Positions 1 to 8,750 of a DNA stretch of 59,525 nt are shown in pieces; positions within the stretch are counted from its first letter, which is position 1; each line of letters begins with the position of its first letter. The notes under the pieces were generated by a model that had not been told where the DNA came from, made no database searches, and worked only from the letters and a program-made list of their open reading frames with translations. The translations under genes were made by a program, and so were the position numbers. The stretch is from [Clostridium] ultunense DSM 10521 (lineage in GTDB: Bacteria; Bacillota; Clostridia; Tissierellales; Tepidimicrobiaceae): positions 433,267 to 492,791 of the forward strand of contig NZ_AZSU01000001.1 of NCBI RefSeq assembly GCF_000511955.1, given 5' to 3'.

Positions 1-435
1 GGGGAGATGCATCAATTTGCACTACATGCCTTTTTGAGGTTTTCTTTTTCTTCTATGATGTGTCTTACGTTTACGATGCTTTTTAGGGCTTTTAATACCT
101 GCCTCAGTTAGAATTCTATACACCGTAGGATAGCTTACCTGAATATTTTCATGTTCTTCAATTAATTCCTGAAAATGATTAAAATTAGCCTCCTTATATT
201 TTGTCTGTTTAAGTTTAATAATCAAATCTCTAGTTCCATCCGATATAGCATGCTTTGGTTTACGGCCTCTGTTTTTATGGATAATGAACGCAGGTCCTTC
301 TTCTACAACTCCTTTCTTTAACCTTAACACTTGGCGTTCACTTAAGCTTAAAATCTCAGCAGCTTCTCGAATAGTTATTACTTTATCAACTGTTTGATTA
401 ATGACTCTAAGTCTAGTTATTTCTTTTTGAGTCAT
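1..435 (-). pseudogene. ISNCY-family transposase, N-terminal part, frameshifted
   Basis: The protein starts at the ATG at 435, with an AGGAG site about nine bases upstream. It has an N-terminal helix-turn-helix (REAAEILSLSERQVLRLKK), a GRKPKH linker and a basic stretch before the catalytic domain. The frame ends at a TAG at 22-24 after ...KPQKGM. The next 20 bases in the -1 frame read VVQIDASP, which matches the conserved continuation (GMxVQIDASP) of this transposase family with the right spacing. One base therefore appears lost at the ATG/GTA junction. Most likely this is an inactive copy; programmed frameshifting is less likely because no proper slippery heptamer sits in the right phase. 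The catalytic DDE domain is outside the window. Confidence 0.7.
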
Positions 436-497
436 ATTAAATATCTCCTCTCTCATATATGACATTTTATCAGAATGAATTTAATATGACATTATCA
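1..497 (-). mobile_element. Partial ISNCY/IS1202-like insertion sequence (left window edge)
   Basis: The transposase start and one terminus of an insertion sequence are visible; the rest lies beyond position 1. Upstream of the transposase gene, two near-identical direct repeats (457-472 and 484-497, core atatgacatt) lie where the terminal binding sites of such an element would be. The outer boundary near 497 is inferred from the outer repeat; no target duplication can be checked because the other end is missing. Confidence 0.6.
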
Positions 498-528
498 TAG
501 AATAATAATACAAAAAAAGAGTTTTTTA

Positions 529-556
529 TTGACTATTTATATTTTTATGGTATATT
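529..556 (+). promoter_or_regulatory. Putative sigma-A promoter for the HAD phosphatase gene
   Basis: TTGACT at 529-534 and TATATT at 551-556 are separated by 16 bases, about 30 bases upstream of the start codon and just outside the inferred end of the left insertion sequence. Confidence 0.55.
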
Positions 557-586
557 AAATTTGGCAAATAAAGAGGAGGAAAATAG

Positions 587-1414
587 ATGAAATATAAATT
601 AATAGCTATAGATATGGATGGAACACTGTTAAATAGTCAAAATAAAATCTCTGACCGAAATAGAAAAGTTTTATTTAAAGCTATTGAGGAAGGAATATAT
701 ATTGTTTTATCAACTGGAAGGATATTAAAATCTGCTCTCTACTATGGCAAAACTATAGGATTGGATAGCCCAATAATTGCTTGTAATGGCGCATTGATTA
801 CTTGTGAAAATGGGAAAGATATATTATATGAAAACCCAATGGATATGGCTTCTATTAAAGAACTGGTTGAATTAACAGAAGAAAGTAATTTTTATTATCA
901 TTTTTATAATACCAATACATTTTATTCAAAAGAAACTGTCGGTAGAATGTTAAAGCACTACGAATCTTATAAAGATAGTTTGAAAAAACAGCAGATAAAT
1001 TTAGAGTTATTTCAAAATCCAATGGAAATTTTAAATAAGAAAAGCCCAATAATTTATAAATTTGTTATTATTGAAGATGATAGAGATAAGCTTTTAAAAT
1101 TTAGAAAAAAATTGGAGGATATAGAAGGTATAAATATTTCTAGTTCTTGGTATAACAATATTGAAGTGATGAATGAAGGAGTGTCTAAGGGTAGCGCATT
1201 GAAGCATTTGATAGAAAAGTTAAATATTGATAAATCGGAAGTAGTAGCTATTGGGGATAATGAAAATGATATTTCTATGTTTAGTATGGCAGGGTTGGCA
1301 GTTGGTATGAAAAATGGAACAGAAAGTATAGAAGAACATGTGCATGTAATTACTAACACTAATGATGACGATGGAGTAGCAAAGGCTATAGAAGAATATG
1401 TACTAAATAAGTAA
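587..1414 (+). CDS. HAD-superfamily Cof-type phosphatase
   Basis: A 275-residue cytoplasmic phosphatase of the HAD superfamily, Cof/IIB subfamily (sugar-phosphate or nucleotide phosphatases). Motif I (DMDGTL, residues 9-14) supplies the nucleophilic and acid/base aspartates, STGR is motif II, and GDNENDISMF near residue 223 is the Mg2+-binding motif IV. The large alpha/beta cap domain typical of Cof proteins lies between motifs II and III. Start is supported by GAGGAGG six to ten bases upstream. The gene is followed by trmL after 14 bases, so the two are probably co-transcribed. Substrate cannot be told from sequence; members act on many small phosphoesters. Confidence 0.88.
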   Translation: MKYKLIAIDMDGTLLNSQNKISDRNRKVLFKAIEEGIYIVLSTGRILKSALYYGKTIGLDSPIIACNGALITCENGKDILYENPMDMASIKELVELTEESNFYYHFYNTNTFYSKETVGRMLKHYESYKDSLKKQQINLELFQNPMEILNKKSPIIYKFVIIEDDRDKLLKFRKKLEDIEGINISSSWYNNIEVMNEGVSKGSALKHLIEKLNIDKSEVVAIGDNENDISMFSMAGLAVGMKNGTESIEEHVHVITNTNDDDGVAKAIEEYVLNK

Positions 1415-1428
1415 AAGGAGAGTTGTGA

Positions 1429-1896
1429 ATGGGGATAAATATCGTGCTAGTGGAACCAGAAATTCCTCAAAATACTGGGAATATAGTTAGAACTTGTTCT
1501 CTTACCAATACGGTTCTTCATCTGATTAAACCATTAGGTTTTTCTGTAGAAGATAAGTATTTAAAAAGAGCTGGGTTGGATTATTGGAATTTGGTGGAGA
1601 TTCATTATTATGAAAACTTTGACGAGCTGATATTAAAACATGGCAATAAAGACTTCTTCTATGCTACTACTAAAGGAAAGAATTATTATACAGATATTAA
1701 TTATTTGGATGACTCCTATATTGTTTTTGGGAAAGAAACTAAAGGTCTTCCAGATAAGATATTAGATAAAAATTGGGATAAAACAATTAAAATTCCAATG
1801 AAACAAGGTATAAAGAGGTCCTTGAATTTGTCGAACTCCGTTAATATTATATTGTTTGAAGCGCTAAGACAGTTAGGTTTTCCACATTTAGAATAA
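1429..1896 (+). CDS. trmL: tRNA (cytidine/uridine-34-2'-O)-methyltransferase TrmL
   Basis: A 155-residue SPOUT-class methyltransferase that 2'-O-methylates the wobble nucleotide of tRNA-Leu isoacceptors, using S-adenosylmethionine. The N-terminus INIVLVEPEIPQNTGNIVRTC is the TrmL signature, with the conserved NTGNIxR loop. The C-terminal knot motifs are FGKETKGLP and IPM...RSLNLSNSVNI. Length is that of a minimal SpoU-family enzyme with no extra RNA-binding domain. It follows the HAD gene by 14 bases with AAGGAGAG as the ribosome binding site. Confidence 0.93.
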   Translation: MGINIVLVEPEIPQNTGNIVRTCSLTNTVLHLIKPLGFSVEDKYLKRAGLDYWNLVEIHYYENFDELILKHGNKDFFYATTKGKNYYTDINYLDDSYIVFGKETKGLPDKILDKNWDKTIKIPMKQGIKRSLNLSNSVNIILFEALRQLGFPHLE

Positions 1897-1996
1897 TACT
1901 TTACGAATTTCTAAGCTCCAAAATTATATTAATAAAGAATTGGTCTCACGCAAAAGATTAATAGACAAAATTTTAATATTAGTCAGGAGGATACGA

Positions 1997-3607
1997 ATGG
2001 ATATTGCATTACCGGTATTAGGTGGGCTAGGACTTTTCCTATATGGCATGAACTTAATGGGAATGGGTTTGCAAAAAGCTGCAGGAGAAAAGTTAAAGAA
2101 ATTAATAGAAATATTAACAAATAATAGGCTTATGGGAGTATTGGTAGGGGCTTTAGTTACAATGGTAATACAAAGTAGTAGTGCAACAACTGTTATGGTT
2201 ATAGGATTTGTTAATGCAGGCCTTATGACTTTATCTCAAGCTACAGGTGTTATAATGGGCGCTAATATAGGAACTACCATTACGGCACAACTAATTGCTT
2301 TTAAATTAACGGATCTTGCTCCATTGGCTGTTGCTATTGGTGTAGGAGTTTGGATTGCTTCATCTAGAAAGAGGGCAAAAAATTTAGCTGAAATAATGAT
2401 TGGTTTTGGTATCCTTTTTATAGGAATGGATATGATGGGCAATGGCTTAAAGCCCTTAGCAGGGAATCCCATATTTTCAAATATTATGGTTAGTCTAGAG
2501 GATCCTTTTTTAGGTATATTAGTTGGACTAGGATTGACAACTATAGTACAAAGTAGTAGTGCTTCCATTGGTTTATTGCAAGCTTTGGCTTCCCAAGGAC
2601 TTATTGGTTTAGATATAGCATTTCCTATTTTATTTGGAGACAATATTGGTACTACTACTACGGCTTTAATTTCTAGTGTAGGTACCAACAAAACGGCAAA
2701 AAGAGCTGCAGTTATTCACTTTTTATTCAACTTAATGGGTACTATTATTTTTATGACCTTACTTAGGAGACCCATAGAAAACATTGTATTAAAAATATCG
2801 CCAAATGATATACAAAGGCAAATTGCCAATGCTCATACATTGTTCAATTTAATAAATGTTGCTATACAACTTCCCTTTGCCAGATTATTGGTAAAAGCGG
2901 CAATGAAACTGGTTCCTGGGGATGTGGAAGAAACAACTGAAGCTGGATTGAAATATTTAGATTTACGAATTATAGAAACTCCCTCTATAGCCTTAGGGCA
3001 AGTAACAAAAGAAGTACTTAGAATGGGCAAAATAGTAGAGGACAATTTAGTTATAGCAGCAAAAGCCTTTAAGAATAAAGATGAGAAGATGACTCAAGAG
3101 GTTTTTTCTCAGGAAAAAGTAATAAATAGATTGGAAAAGGATATTGTTGAATACCTGGTAGAACTTTCCAATGCCCCTTTATCAGATGAGCAACATATTC
3201 AGGTAAATATTTTAATCAATGTGGTAAACGATATTGAAAGGGTTGGAGACCATGCAGATAATATTGCCGAATTAGCTCAAATAGTAATAGATGATAGGTT
3301 GCATTTTAGTGATGATGCTATTGAAGAGTTCGACACTATATTTGCAAAGAGTCAAGAAGTATTTAAAAAAACTTTGGAGGCTTTGAAGGATGTGGACTTC
3401 GATAAAGCAAGACAGGTCCTTAAACTTGAAGAAGAAATAGACGCCTTGGAAGAGGAATATAGAGCAAGCCATATTGAAAGGTTAAATAAATTACTATGTC
3501 AACCAAGTTCTGGGGCAGTTTTTTTAGATCTGATAAGTAATTTAGAAAGGGTTTCTGATCATTCGTCTAATATATCCCTTTATGTACTAGACCAACTAAA
3601 AGATTAA
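1997..3607 (+). CDS. Na+/phosphate cotransporter family protein with C-terminal PhoU-like domain
   Basis: A 536-residue membrane protein. The first ~310 residues hold the two Na/Pi-cotransporter repeats, each with the QSSSA signature (VIQSSSATT and IVQSSSASI) plus GANIGTT and GDNIGTT. This is the inverted-repeat core that binds Na+ and phosphate in the SLC34/NptA family. The last ~200 residues are a PhoU-like helical domain with repeated E-R-x-x-D-H motifs (NDIERVGDHADNI, SNLERVSDHSSNI), as in YjbB-type proteins. The ATG at 1997 is preferred because AGGAGG lies a few bases upstream; an in-frame start at 1940 has none and would add residues not typical of the family. It probably moves phosphate; bacterial members have also been linked to efflux. 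Confidence 0.88.
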   Translation: MDIALPVLGGLGLFLYGMNLMGMGLQKAAGEKLKKLIEILTNNRLMGVLVGALVTMVIQSSSATTVMVIGFVNAGLMTLSQATGVIMGANIGTTITAQLIAFKLTDLAPLAVAIGVGVWIASSRKRAKNLAEIMIGFGILFIGMDMMGNGLKPLAGNPIFSNIMVSLEDPFLGILVGLGLTTIVQSSSASIGLLQALASQGLIGLDIAFPILFGDNIGTTTTALISSVGTNKTAKRAAVIHFLFNLMGTIIFMTLLRRPIENIVLKISPNDIQRQIANAHTLFNLINVAIQLPFARLLVKAAMKLVPGDVEETTEAGLKYLDLRIIETPSIALGQVTKEVLRMGKIVEDNLVIAAKAFKNKDEKMTQEVFSQEKVINRLEKDIVEYLVELSNAPLSDEQHIQVNILINVVNDIERVGDHADNIAELAQIVIDDRLHFSDDAIEEFDTIFAKSQEVFKKTLEALKDVDFDKARQVLKLEEEIDALEEEYRASHIERLNKLLCQPSSGAVFLDLISNLERVSDHSSNISLYVLDQLKD

Positions 3608-3636
3608 AAAATAAAAATAAAAATTTAATAAAAGGG

Positions 3637-3665
3637 TTGTTTTAATTAAATTTATATATTATAAT
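3637..3665 (+). promoter_or_regulatory. Putative sigma-A promoter of the glycine reductase operon
   Basis: TTGTTT (3637-3642) and a perfect TATAAT (3660-3665) are spaced by 17 bases. Transcription would start near 3672, about 40 bases before the glycine riboswitch, so the aptamers lie at the very 5' end of the transcript. Confidence 0.65.
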
Positions 3666-3712
3666 GTCAGTAAAGTGTGAAAAAAATATCAAACAACTAT
3701 ATATTTTCGGAT

Positions 3713-3904
3713 GATAAGTGCGGGAGAGACCAAATATAATTTATGTAATTTGGCGCCGAAGGAATAAGTCATAAAGTTTGCCATTTTATGATGATGATCT
3801 CAGGCAAAAGAACCGTACTTTGACGGAACTCTGAAAAGCGTAAGCACCGAAGGAGCAATCCATTTATATGGGGAAACTCTCAGGTTATGAAACAGGGTGG
3901 AGGG
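3713..3904 (+). promoter_or_regulatory. Tandem glycine riboswitch
   Basis: Two consecutive glycine aptamers are recognisable. Aptamer 1 has GGGAGAGACC, GGCGCCGAAGGA, TCTCAGGCAAAAG and GGAACTCTG. Aptamer 2 has GCACCGAAGGAGCAA, AACTCTCAGGT and ACAGGGTGGAG. Its closing helix can form between ACTCTG (3828-3833) and CAGGGT (3893-3898). The second arm of that helix is also the first arm of the downstream terminator, which argues for a glycine-activated switch. It precedes trxB-trxA-grdEABCD, so glycine would induce its own reductase. The remaining leader, 3943-4210, has no recognised element. Confidence 0.92.
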
Positions 3905-3942
3905 CAAGTAATATTTCCTTCTATTCTGTTTTTGTTGTTTTT
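3890..3942 (+). terminator. Riboswitch-controlled intrinsic terminator
   Basis: CAGGGTGGAGGG (3893-3904) can pair with CCTTCTATTCTG (3917-3928) over 12 consecutive positions including four G-U pairs, extended by A-U pairs, with a 12-base loop. A T-rich tract (3929-3942) follows. The left arm overlaps the 3' strand of aptamer 2's closing helix, so glycine binding should prevent this hairpin. The fold is by hand, not computed. Confidence 0.7.
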
Positions 3943-4224
3943 ATAGGAGAATTTTTGGGTAAACTATTTATGTATGAGTTTTTTATAACAAAACTTGTTT
4001 TATTACCAGATTTCTATTATTATAAATGTAGTATAGTAATTTTCATTACATCGTGACTTGTCAACGGAATAGAGGAAAGCATTACATAAGAATGTGGGAA
4101 TCTAACTTTTCATTAAACTGTGTTTGTACGTTACTTTCGTTATTTACAGGAATATTATTGAACCATCTTTGGCAAATTAAAGTAATGGGTGCAACACAAT
4201 AATCTTTTCAAAGGAGGAAAAACT

Positions 4225-5163
4225 ATGATCTATGATGTCGTCATTATAGGGGCAGGTCCTGCAGGGCTGGCAGCAGGATTATACGCTTCAAGAGCTAGAC
4301 TAAAAACCCTTATATTAGAAAAAGAAAAAGCTGGAGGACAAATCGTATCAACAGCTGAAGTAGCAAATTATCCAGGTTCTATTGAAGATGCCACAGGGCC
4401 TACTTTAGTAGCTAGAATGGTAGAACAAGCTGAAGAGTTTGGAGCAGAAAGAGTTCTTGACACAATAAAAGAGGTAGAATTAGAAGGTAAAATTAAAGTG
4501 CTTAAAGGAGAAAAAGGTGAATATCAAGCTAAAACTGTAATAATTGCTACTGGTGCAAATCCAAGACCAATAGGTTGTCCTGGTGAAAAGGAGTTAACTG
4601 GTAGAGGCGTATCCTACTGTGCTACATGTGATGCAGCTTTTTTTGAAGATATGGAAGTTTATGTAGTAGGTGGAGGAGATACTGCAGTAGAAGAGGGTAT
4701 GTACTTAACTAAGTTTGCTAGAAAGGTTACCATAATCCATAGAAGAGATGAATTAAGGGCTGCTAAATCTATTCAAGAAAAAGCATTTAGCAATGACAAA
4801 ATGCATTTTATGTGGGATTCAGTAGTAGAAGAAATAAAAGGCGATGGAATAGTTGAATCTATGGTAGTTAAGAATGTTAAGACTGGAGAACTAACGGAAG
4901 TATTTGCTGATGAAGATGATGGAACTTTTGGGATATTTCCATTTATTGGATTCATCCCTGCAACAGAATTGTTTATAGGTAAAGTGGAATTAAAAGATGA
5001 ATATATAGTAACTGATGAAGATATGAAAACTAATATTCCAGGAGTGTTTGCAGCCGGAGATGTTAGAGTAAAATCTTTGAGACAAGTGGTAACAGCTACT
5101 GCTGATGGTGCTATAGCAGCAGTCCAAGCTGAAAAATATATTAACGAAGTATTTGATGTTTAA
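4225..5163 (+). CDS. trxB: Thioredoxin reductase (glycine reductase operon)
   Basis: A 312-residue flavoprotein that transfers electrons from NAD(P)H to thioredoxin. Visible are the N-terminal FAD site GAGPAG, the redox-active pair C132-A-T-C135 inside CATCDA, the second dinucleotide site GGGDTAVEEG, and the C-terminal FAD motif AAGDVR. The ATG at 4225 follows AAAGGAGG, whereas a longer reading from 4189 has no good site. It is the first gene after the glycine riboswitch and is followed by trxA after 24 bases. Context indicates that it supplies reducing equivalents for glycine reductase. In other amino-acid fermenters the same position also holds trxB. Confidence 0.93.
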   Translation: MIYDVVIIGAGPAGLAAGLYASRARLKTLILEKEKAGGQIVSTAEVANYPGSIEDATGPTLVARMVEQAEEFGAERVLDTIKEVELEGKIKVLKGEKGEYQAKTVIIATGANPRPIGCPGEKELTGRGVSYCATCDAAFFEDMEVYVVGGGDTAVEEGMYLTKFARKVTIIHRRDELRAAKSIQEKAFSNDKMHFMWDSVVEEIKGDGIVESMVVKNVKTGELTEVFADEDDGTFGIFPFIGFIPATELFIGKVELKDEYIVTDEDMKTNIPGVFAAGDVRVKSLRQVVTATADGAIAAVQAEKYINEVFDV

Positions 5164-5187
5164 AATTAATTATAGGAGGGATACTTA

Positions 5188-5505
5188 ATGTTAGAATTAA
5201 CTAGAGATAATTTTGAGGAGGAAGTATTAAAGGCAGAGGGCCCTGTATTAGTTGATTACTGGGGACCAACCTGTGAACCATGTAAGGCATTGATGCCTCA
5301 TGTTCATGAATTAGCAGAAAAATATGGTGACAAGGTAAAATTCTGTTCACTAGACATTACTAAAGCTAGAAGGTTGGCAATAAAACAAAAGGTAATGGGA
5401 TTACCTGCAATTATCATCTATAAAGATGGCGAAGAAGTAGAAAGATTGGCGGAATCTGAAGCAACAGCTTCAGCTGTAGAAGAATTAGTTAAAAAGTATG
5501 CTTAG
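5188..5505 (+). CDS. trxA: Thioredoxin, glycine-reductase type (CEPC active site)
   Basis: A 105-residue thioredoxin that re-reduces the selenenyl-sulfide of GrdA at the end of each glycine reductase turnover. The active site is W-G-P-T-C29-E-P-C32 instead of the usual WCGPC. Non-CGPC active sites are a known feature of thioredoxins in glycine reductase operons. The cis-proline loop (MGLPAI) is present. It sits between trxB and grdE, and a strong GGAGGG site precedes its ATG. It may be specialised for the Grd complex rather than being the housekeeping thioredoxin. Confidence 0.92.
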   Translation: MLELTRDNFEEEVLKAEGPVLVDYWGPTCEPCKALMPHVHELAEKYGDKVKFCSLDITKARRLAIKQKVMGLPAIIIYKDGEEVERLAESEATASAVEELVKKYA

Positions 5506-5511
5506 TAGATT

Positions 5512-5537
5512 TTAATTCTGGGTTTTCCCGGAGTTAA
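5512..5537 (+). other. Intergenic hairpin between trxA and grdE
   Basis: TTAATTCTGGG and CCCGGAGTTAA can form an 11-bp stem with two G-U pairs and a TTTT loop, directly after the trxA stop. No T-run follows, so it looks like an mRNA processing or stability element, not a terminator. Confidence 0.5.
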
Positions 5538-5573
5538 GATATATATGTTTTAAAATAAGGGGAGGTGAACTAT

Positions 5574-6860
5574 ATGCGTCTTGAATTAGGCCATGTGCTT
5601 ATTAATGACGTTCAATTTGGTGAAGAAACCAAAATTGATGGCGGGGTGCTTTACGTAAACAAAGAAGAGTTAATAGCTTTAATTAAAGAGGATGAGCACC
5701 TAAAAGAAGTAGACGTAGAAATTGCAAAACCTGGCGAAAGCGTAAGAATTACACCTGTAAAGGACGTAATTGAACCAAGAGTTAAAGTAGAGGGACCGGG
5801 AGGAATATTCCCAGGAGTATTATCCAAGGTTGATGTTGTAGGTAGTGGAAAGACTAATGCATTAAAAGGCTGTGCAGTAGTTACCACAGGAAAAATCGTT
5901 GGATTCCAAGAAGGGATTATCGATATGACAGGTCCAGGAGCAGATTATACTCCGTTTTCAAAATTAAACAATATCGTATTAATCTGTGAACCTGCAGATG
6001 ATCTAAAACAACATGACCATGAAAGAGCAGTAAGATTTGCAGGTTTTAAGGCTGCCAAATATTTAGCAGAAGCAGCTAAAGAACTAAATCCTGATAAAGT
6101 TGAAGTATATGAAACATTGCCGCTACTTGAAAACATTGAAAAATATCCAGACTTACCAAAAGTGGCATATGTACAAATGCTTCAATCTCAAGGGTTACTC
6201 CACGATACCTATGTATATGGAGTAGATGCTAAGCAAATAGTTCCCACTTTGATGTATCCAACAGAGATAATGGATGGAGCTATTATAAGTGGAAACTGCG
6301 TATCTGCTTGTGATAAGAATACAACTTATCATCATCTAAATAACCCAGTTGTAAAGGATCTATATGCTAAACATGGCAAGGAGCTAAATTTCCTTGGAGT
6401 AATAATAACTAACGAGAATGTATATCTAGCAGATAAAGAAAGATCATCGAACTGGACTGCTAAATTAGCAGAATATCTTGGATTAGATGGAGTTGTAATA
6501 TCTCAAGAAGGCTTTGGAAACCCAGATACAGACTTAATCATGAACTGTAAAAAAATAGAGCAAAAAGGCATCAAAACAGTTATAATAACTGACGAATATG
6601 CTGGTAGGGATGGTGCTAGTCAGTCATTAGCTGACGCAGATCCACTAGCTGATGCAGTAGTAACTGGTGGAAATGCTAATGAGATTATAGAATTACCTCC
6701 AATGGATAAGGTAATAGGTCATACTGAATTTATCGATATTATAGCTGGCGGTTTTGATGGTAGCCTTAAGAAAGATGGCTCCATAGTAGTAGAACTCCAG
6801 GCTATAACAGGTGCAACAAATGAACTAGGATTTAACAAGATGTCTGCTAAAGGATTCTAG
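5574..6860 (+). CDS. grdE: Glycine reductase complex B, proprotein GrdE
   Basis: A 428-residue proprotein of the substrate-specific protein B of glycine reductase. It is cleaved into two chains, and the new N-terminal cysteine becomes a pyruvoyl group that binds glycine as a Schiff base. The processing site is visible as [15 protein letters not shown]. Codon positions put this cysteine at residue 242, the same number as the processed cysteine I recall for characterised GrdE proteins. The ATG at 5574 has GGGGAGGTG seven bases upstream; a GTG at 5565 lies within that ribosome binding site and is unlikely. The gene order trxA-grdE-grdA-grdB matches other amino-acid fermenters. Confidence 0.95.
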   Translation: MRLELGHVLINDVQFGEETKIDGGVLYVNKEELIALIKEDEHLKEVDVEIAKPGESVRITPVKDVIEPRVKVEGPGGIFPGVLSKVDVVGSGKTNALKGCAVVTTGKIVGFQEGIIDMTGPGADYTPFSKLNNIVLICEPADDLKQHDHERAVRFAGFKAAKYLAEAAKELNPDKVEVYETLPLLENIEKYPDLPKVAYVQMLQSQGLLHDTYVYGVDAKQIVPTLMYPTEIMDGAIISGNCVSACDKNTTYHHLNNPVVKDLYAKHGKELNFLGVIITNENVYLADKERSSNWTAKLAEYLGLDGVVISQEGFGNPDTDLIMNCKKIEQKGIKTVIITDEYAGRDGASQSLADADPLADAVVTGGNANEIIELPPMDKVIGHTEFIDIIAGGFDGSLKKDGSIVVELQAITGATNELGFNKMSAKGF

Positions 6861-6918
6861 TTATATAAGAGTATTAGAAAATCAAAAATATATTAATATC
6901 AAGAAAGGATGTGTGATG

Positions 6919-7398
6919 ATGTCGTTATTTGATGCTGACAAAAAAGTTATCATAATTGGCGATAGAGATGGCATACCAGGACCAGCCATAGAAGAATGCG
7001 TTAAAACTACAGATGCTGAAGTAGTATTTTCATCTACTGAGTGTTTTGTCTGAACGGCTGCAGGAGCAATGGACTTGGAAAATCAAAAGAGGGTTAAAGA
7101 TTTAACTGAAAAATACGGTGCAGAAAACATGATCGTATTAATAGGTGGAGCAGAAGCTGAAGCAGCTGGATTAGCAGCTGAAACAGTTACAGCAGGAGAC
7201 CCAACTTTTGCAGGTCCATTAGCAGGAGTCCAGTTAGGACTTAGAGTTTATCATGCAGTAGAACCAGAATTTAAAGAATCTGTAAACCCAGATGTTTACG
7301 ATGAACAAATAGGCATGATGGAAATGGTTTTAGATGTTGATGAAATAGTTGAAGAAGTAAAAGGCATAAGAGAAGAATACGGTAAATTCAACGATTAA
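6919..7398 (+). CDS. grdA: Glycine reductase selenoprotein A (GrdA), in-frame TGA = selenocysteine
   Basis: A 159-residue selenoprotein that takes the carboxymethyl group from protein B onto its selenocysteine and passes it to protein C. The frame runs through an in-frame TGA at 7051-7053 (residue 45) in the context [16 protein letters not shown], the invariant GrdA motif with a CxxU redox pair. The family-typical N-terminus ([16 protein letters not shown]) lies before the TGA and the conserved C-terminus (...[10 protein letters not shown]) after it. An ATG at 6916 is an alternative start, with AAAGGA upstream of both. Standard gene callers would report only the downstream fragment from 7069. 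SelA, SelB, SelC and SelD are not in this window. Confidence 0.97.
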
Positions 7399-7431
7399 TT
7401 CCCAACAAAAAAAAGGAGAGGGGGGAAACTA

Positions 7432-8742
7432 ATGGGGAAAATTAAAGTTGTCCATTATATAAATCAATTCTTCGCTGGTATAGGTGGAGAAGAAAAAGCG
7501 CATATTAAGCCAGAAGTTAGAGAAGAAATCATAGGACCAGGTATGGCTATAAATGCAGGATTTAAAGGCGAAGCTGAAATAGTTGCTACTATTATCTGCG
7601 GTGACAGCTATTTTGGAGAAAATATTGAAGAGGCAAAAGCTGAAATATTGGAAATGGTTAAAAAATACGACCCAGACCTATTTATAGCAGGACCTGCATT
7701 TAATGCAGGTAGATACGGAGTTGCCTGCGGTACAATTACTGATGCAGTACAAAATGAATTAGGAATTCCATCCTTAACTGGAATGTATGTAGAAAACCCA
7801 GGAGCAGATATGTTTAAGAAGAGCGTCTATATAGTATCTACTAAAAATAGTGCTGCTGGAATGAGAGATGCAGTTAAGAAGATGGTACCATTAGCTTTAA
7901 AAATTGCAAAAGGTGAAGAAATAGGTTCCCCAGAGGAAGAGCATTATATACCTAGAGGAGTTAGAAAGAACTTCTTTACTGAAAAGAGAGGCTCAGAAAG
8001 AGCAGTGGATATGCTACTTAAGAAGCTTAAAGGTGAAGAATTCGAGACTGAATTCCCAATGCCGGATTTCGATAGGGTTGACCCACAACCAGCAGTTAAA
8101 GATCTTTCAAAAGCCACAATTGCTTTAGTAACTTCTGGGGGTATTGTTCCAAAAGGAAATCCAGATCATATTGAATCTTCATCAGCTTCTAAATATGGTA
8201 AGTATGATATTGAAGGGTTTGAAAACTTAACAAGTGCTGACCATGAAACTGCTCATGGAGGATATGACCCAGTATATGCTAATGAAGACCCAGATAGAGT
8301 TTTACCAGTAGATGTACTAAGGGAAATGGAAAAAGAAGGCAAAATCGGCAAACTTCATAGATATTTTTATACTACTGTAGGTAATGGAACAGCAGTAGCA
8401 AGTGCTAAGAAATTTGCTGAAGAAATAGGCAAAGAATTAGTGGCTGATGGGGTAGATGCAGTTATATTAACTTCTACCTGAGGCACCTGTACACGTTGCG
8501 GTGCAACAATGGTAAAAGAAATTGAACGTGCAGGTCTACCTGTAATTCATATGTGTACAGTAGTACCAATTTCATTAACTGTAGGGGCAAATAGAATCGT
8601 TCCAACTATTGCTATACCTCACCCACTAGGAAATCCAAACTTAGATCCTAAAGATGAAAAGGCTTTAAGAAGAAATTTAGTTGAGAAAGCATTAAAAGCT
8701 TTGACAACAGAAGTTGAAGATCAAACTGTTTTTGAAGAATAA
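7432..8742 (+). CDS. grdB: Glycine reductase complex B selenoprotein GrdB, in-frame TGA = selenocysteine
   Basis: A 436-residue selenoprotein subunit of glycine-specific protein B. An in-frame TGA at 8479-8481 is residue 350, in the motif TST-U-GTCTRCGATMVKE, where U and nearby cysteines carry out cleavage of the glycine C-N bond. Residue number and context match known GrdB proteins. The two halves on either side of the TGA are in the same frame and both strongly GrdB-like. GGAGAGGGGGG lies before the ATG. It belongs to the glycine form of the B component, in keeping with the riboswitch, though sarcosine and betaine paralogs (GrdF, GrdH) are related. Confidence 0.97.
8483..8504 (+). promoter_or_regulatory. 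Candidate bacterial SECIS hairpin of grdB
   Basis: Immediately 3' of the selenocysteine TGA, GCACC (8483-8487) and GGTGC (8500-8504) can pair around a 12-base loop, the position where a bacterial SECIS element must lie to recruit SelB. Bacterial SECIS elements vary greatly, so this is a positional inference. Confidence 0.4.
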
Positions 8743-8750
8743 TATATAAA

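Noticed and set aside
3868-4056. 62-codon open frame overlapping the second glycine aptamer
   Set aside because: It starts inside the riboswitch, crosses its terminator and has no ribosome binding site or recognisable protein.
4170-4200. TTTGGCAAATTAAAGTAA as a sigma-54 promoter before trxB
   Set aside because: No GC ten bases after GG, and a sigma-A promoter plus riboswitch already explains control.
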